This document shows positions 63,837 through 64,000 of a DNA stretch of 64,000 nt, one piece after another; within the stretch, counting starts at the first letter, position 1, and each line of letters begins with the position of its first letter. A program made the translations under genes and the position numbers. The stretch is from Catenovulum maritimum (GTDB lineage Bacteria; Pseudomonadota; Gammaproteobacteria; Enterobacterales; Alteromonadaceae): positions 636,954 through 700,953 of the forward strand of contig NZ_KQ130482.1 in assembly GCF_001050375.1 (NCBI RefSeq), written 5' to 3'. Under the pieces are notes generated by a model. The model searched no databases, was not told where the DNA came from, and saw only the letters and a program-made list of their open reading frames with translations.

Positions 63837-64000
63837 GCTTGATTGTCCTGAATAAAGTACCCCATGCCTCTTTTAGTTTGAATTAGTTGGCTTGAAGTTT
63901 TATCTATTTGTATTGCTTTACGTAAAGCGTAAACTGCAGATTCAACCACATTACTCATTGGATTAACATACTCATCATAAATTGATTCCTCTATTTCATG
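63833..64000 (-). CDS. OmpR-family response regulator, C-terminal end (cut by window edge)
   Basis: The last 55 codons are seen: YDEYVNPMSNVVESAVYALR followed by QLIQTKRGMGYFIQDNQA, the C-terminal recognition helix and wing of an OmpR/PhoB winged-helix domain (the RGMGY turn is diagnostic). The receiver domain lies beyond the right edge. It is upstream of, and translationally coupled to, the histidine kinase. Confidence 0.88.
   Translation of the reverse strand, partial: HEIEESIYDEYVNPMSNVVESAVYALRKAIQIDKTSSQLIQTKRGMGYFIQDNQA

Overview
The window reads as a low-GC chromosomal segment of a marine, seaweed-degrading gammaproteobacterium, most likely an Alteromonadales member of the Catenovulum/Paraglaciecola type. 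That placement is inference from the gene families; no rRNA or housekeeping marker is present. Most of the window is a polysaccharide utilisation region for sulfated red-algal galactans. It holds two GH50 beta-agarases, a GH86 agarase or porphyranase, a GH16 enzyme, a GH117 anhydrogalactosidase-like enzyme, a GH43, a GH82 iota-carrageenase, an alginate-lyase-superfamily protein, S1 formylglycine sulfatases, a TonB-dependent receptor with a surface glycan-binding lipoprotein, and an SSS symporter.

Layout. 1-6.6 kb: two S1 sulfatases (one cut by the window edge, one frameshifted), then a FecR-like anti-sigma factor and its ECF sigma factor, all on the minus strand. 6.9-9.2 kb: GH50. 9.9-13.6 kb: non-PUL genes (TauE-like exporter, the folate-independent methionine synthase pair MesX/MesD, a small DUF1493-like gene). 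13.7-20.1 kb: PL-like lyase, GH86, FG-GAP/ASPIC lipoprotein. 20.5-23.3 kb: a small island of debris (a DUF7010 gene fused to an IS3 transposase tail, an MqsRA-like pair, an orphan Rhs tip with a membrane partner, IS21-like end repeats in a truncated secretory gene). 23.7-30.3 kb: GH43, a SEL1-TonB_C/lipoprotein/S9 peptidase operon, a SET-type sugar efflux MFS. 30.5-39.2 kb: an operon GH16 - SSS symporter - GH117 - FAD oxidoreductase - ECF sigma - FecR/LamG. 39.3-43.5 kb: an internally deleted sulfatase, an AcuI/YhdH remnant, an HExxH protein and the second GH50. 43.7-51.5 kb: a LytS/LytTR two-component pair, a CBM6-containing di-heme oxidoreductase and a BACON/propeller lipoprotein. 51.6-64 kb: TonB receptor, glycan-binding lipoprotein, PEP-CTERM protein, GH82, and an OmpR-type two-component system running off the right edge.

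The most interesting signal is regulatory. Two ECF sigma factors are each paired with a membrane FecR-type anti-sigma factor whose outer part ends in carbohydrate-binding-like folds (CBM4/9-like in one, LamG-like in the other). Five intergenic regions carry an identically spaced element, GTGTCA-N15-A(A/C)CAAT, upstream of the sulfatases, the first sigma gene, the GH16 operon (which contains the second sigma gene), the deleted sulfatase and the second GH50. Together these suggest a glycan-sensing ECF switch that drives a sulfated-galactan regulon. The other agarases (GH50-1, GH86) lack this element and instead share a TGTTCATTGTWWACAAT site, and a perfect 42-bp palindrome abuts the ribosome-binding site of the LytS-type kinase. 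Two genes are broken by one missing A in an A-run, which may be sequence error or true inactivation.
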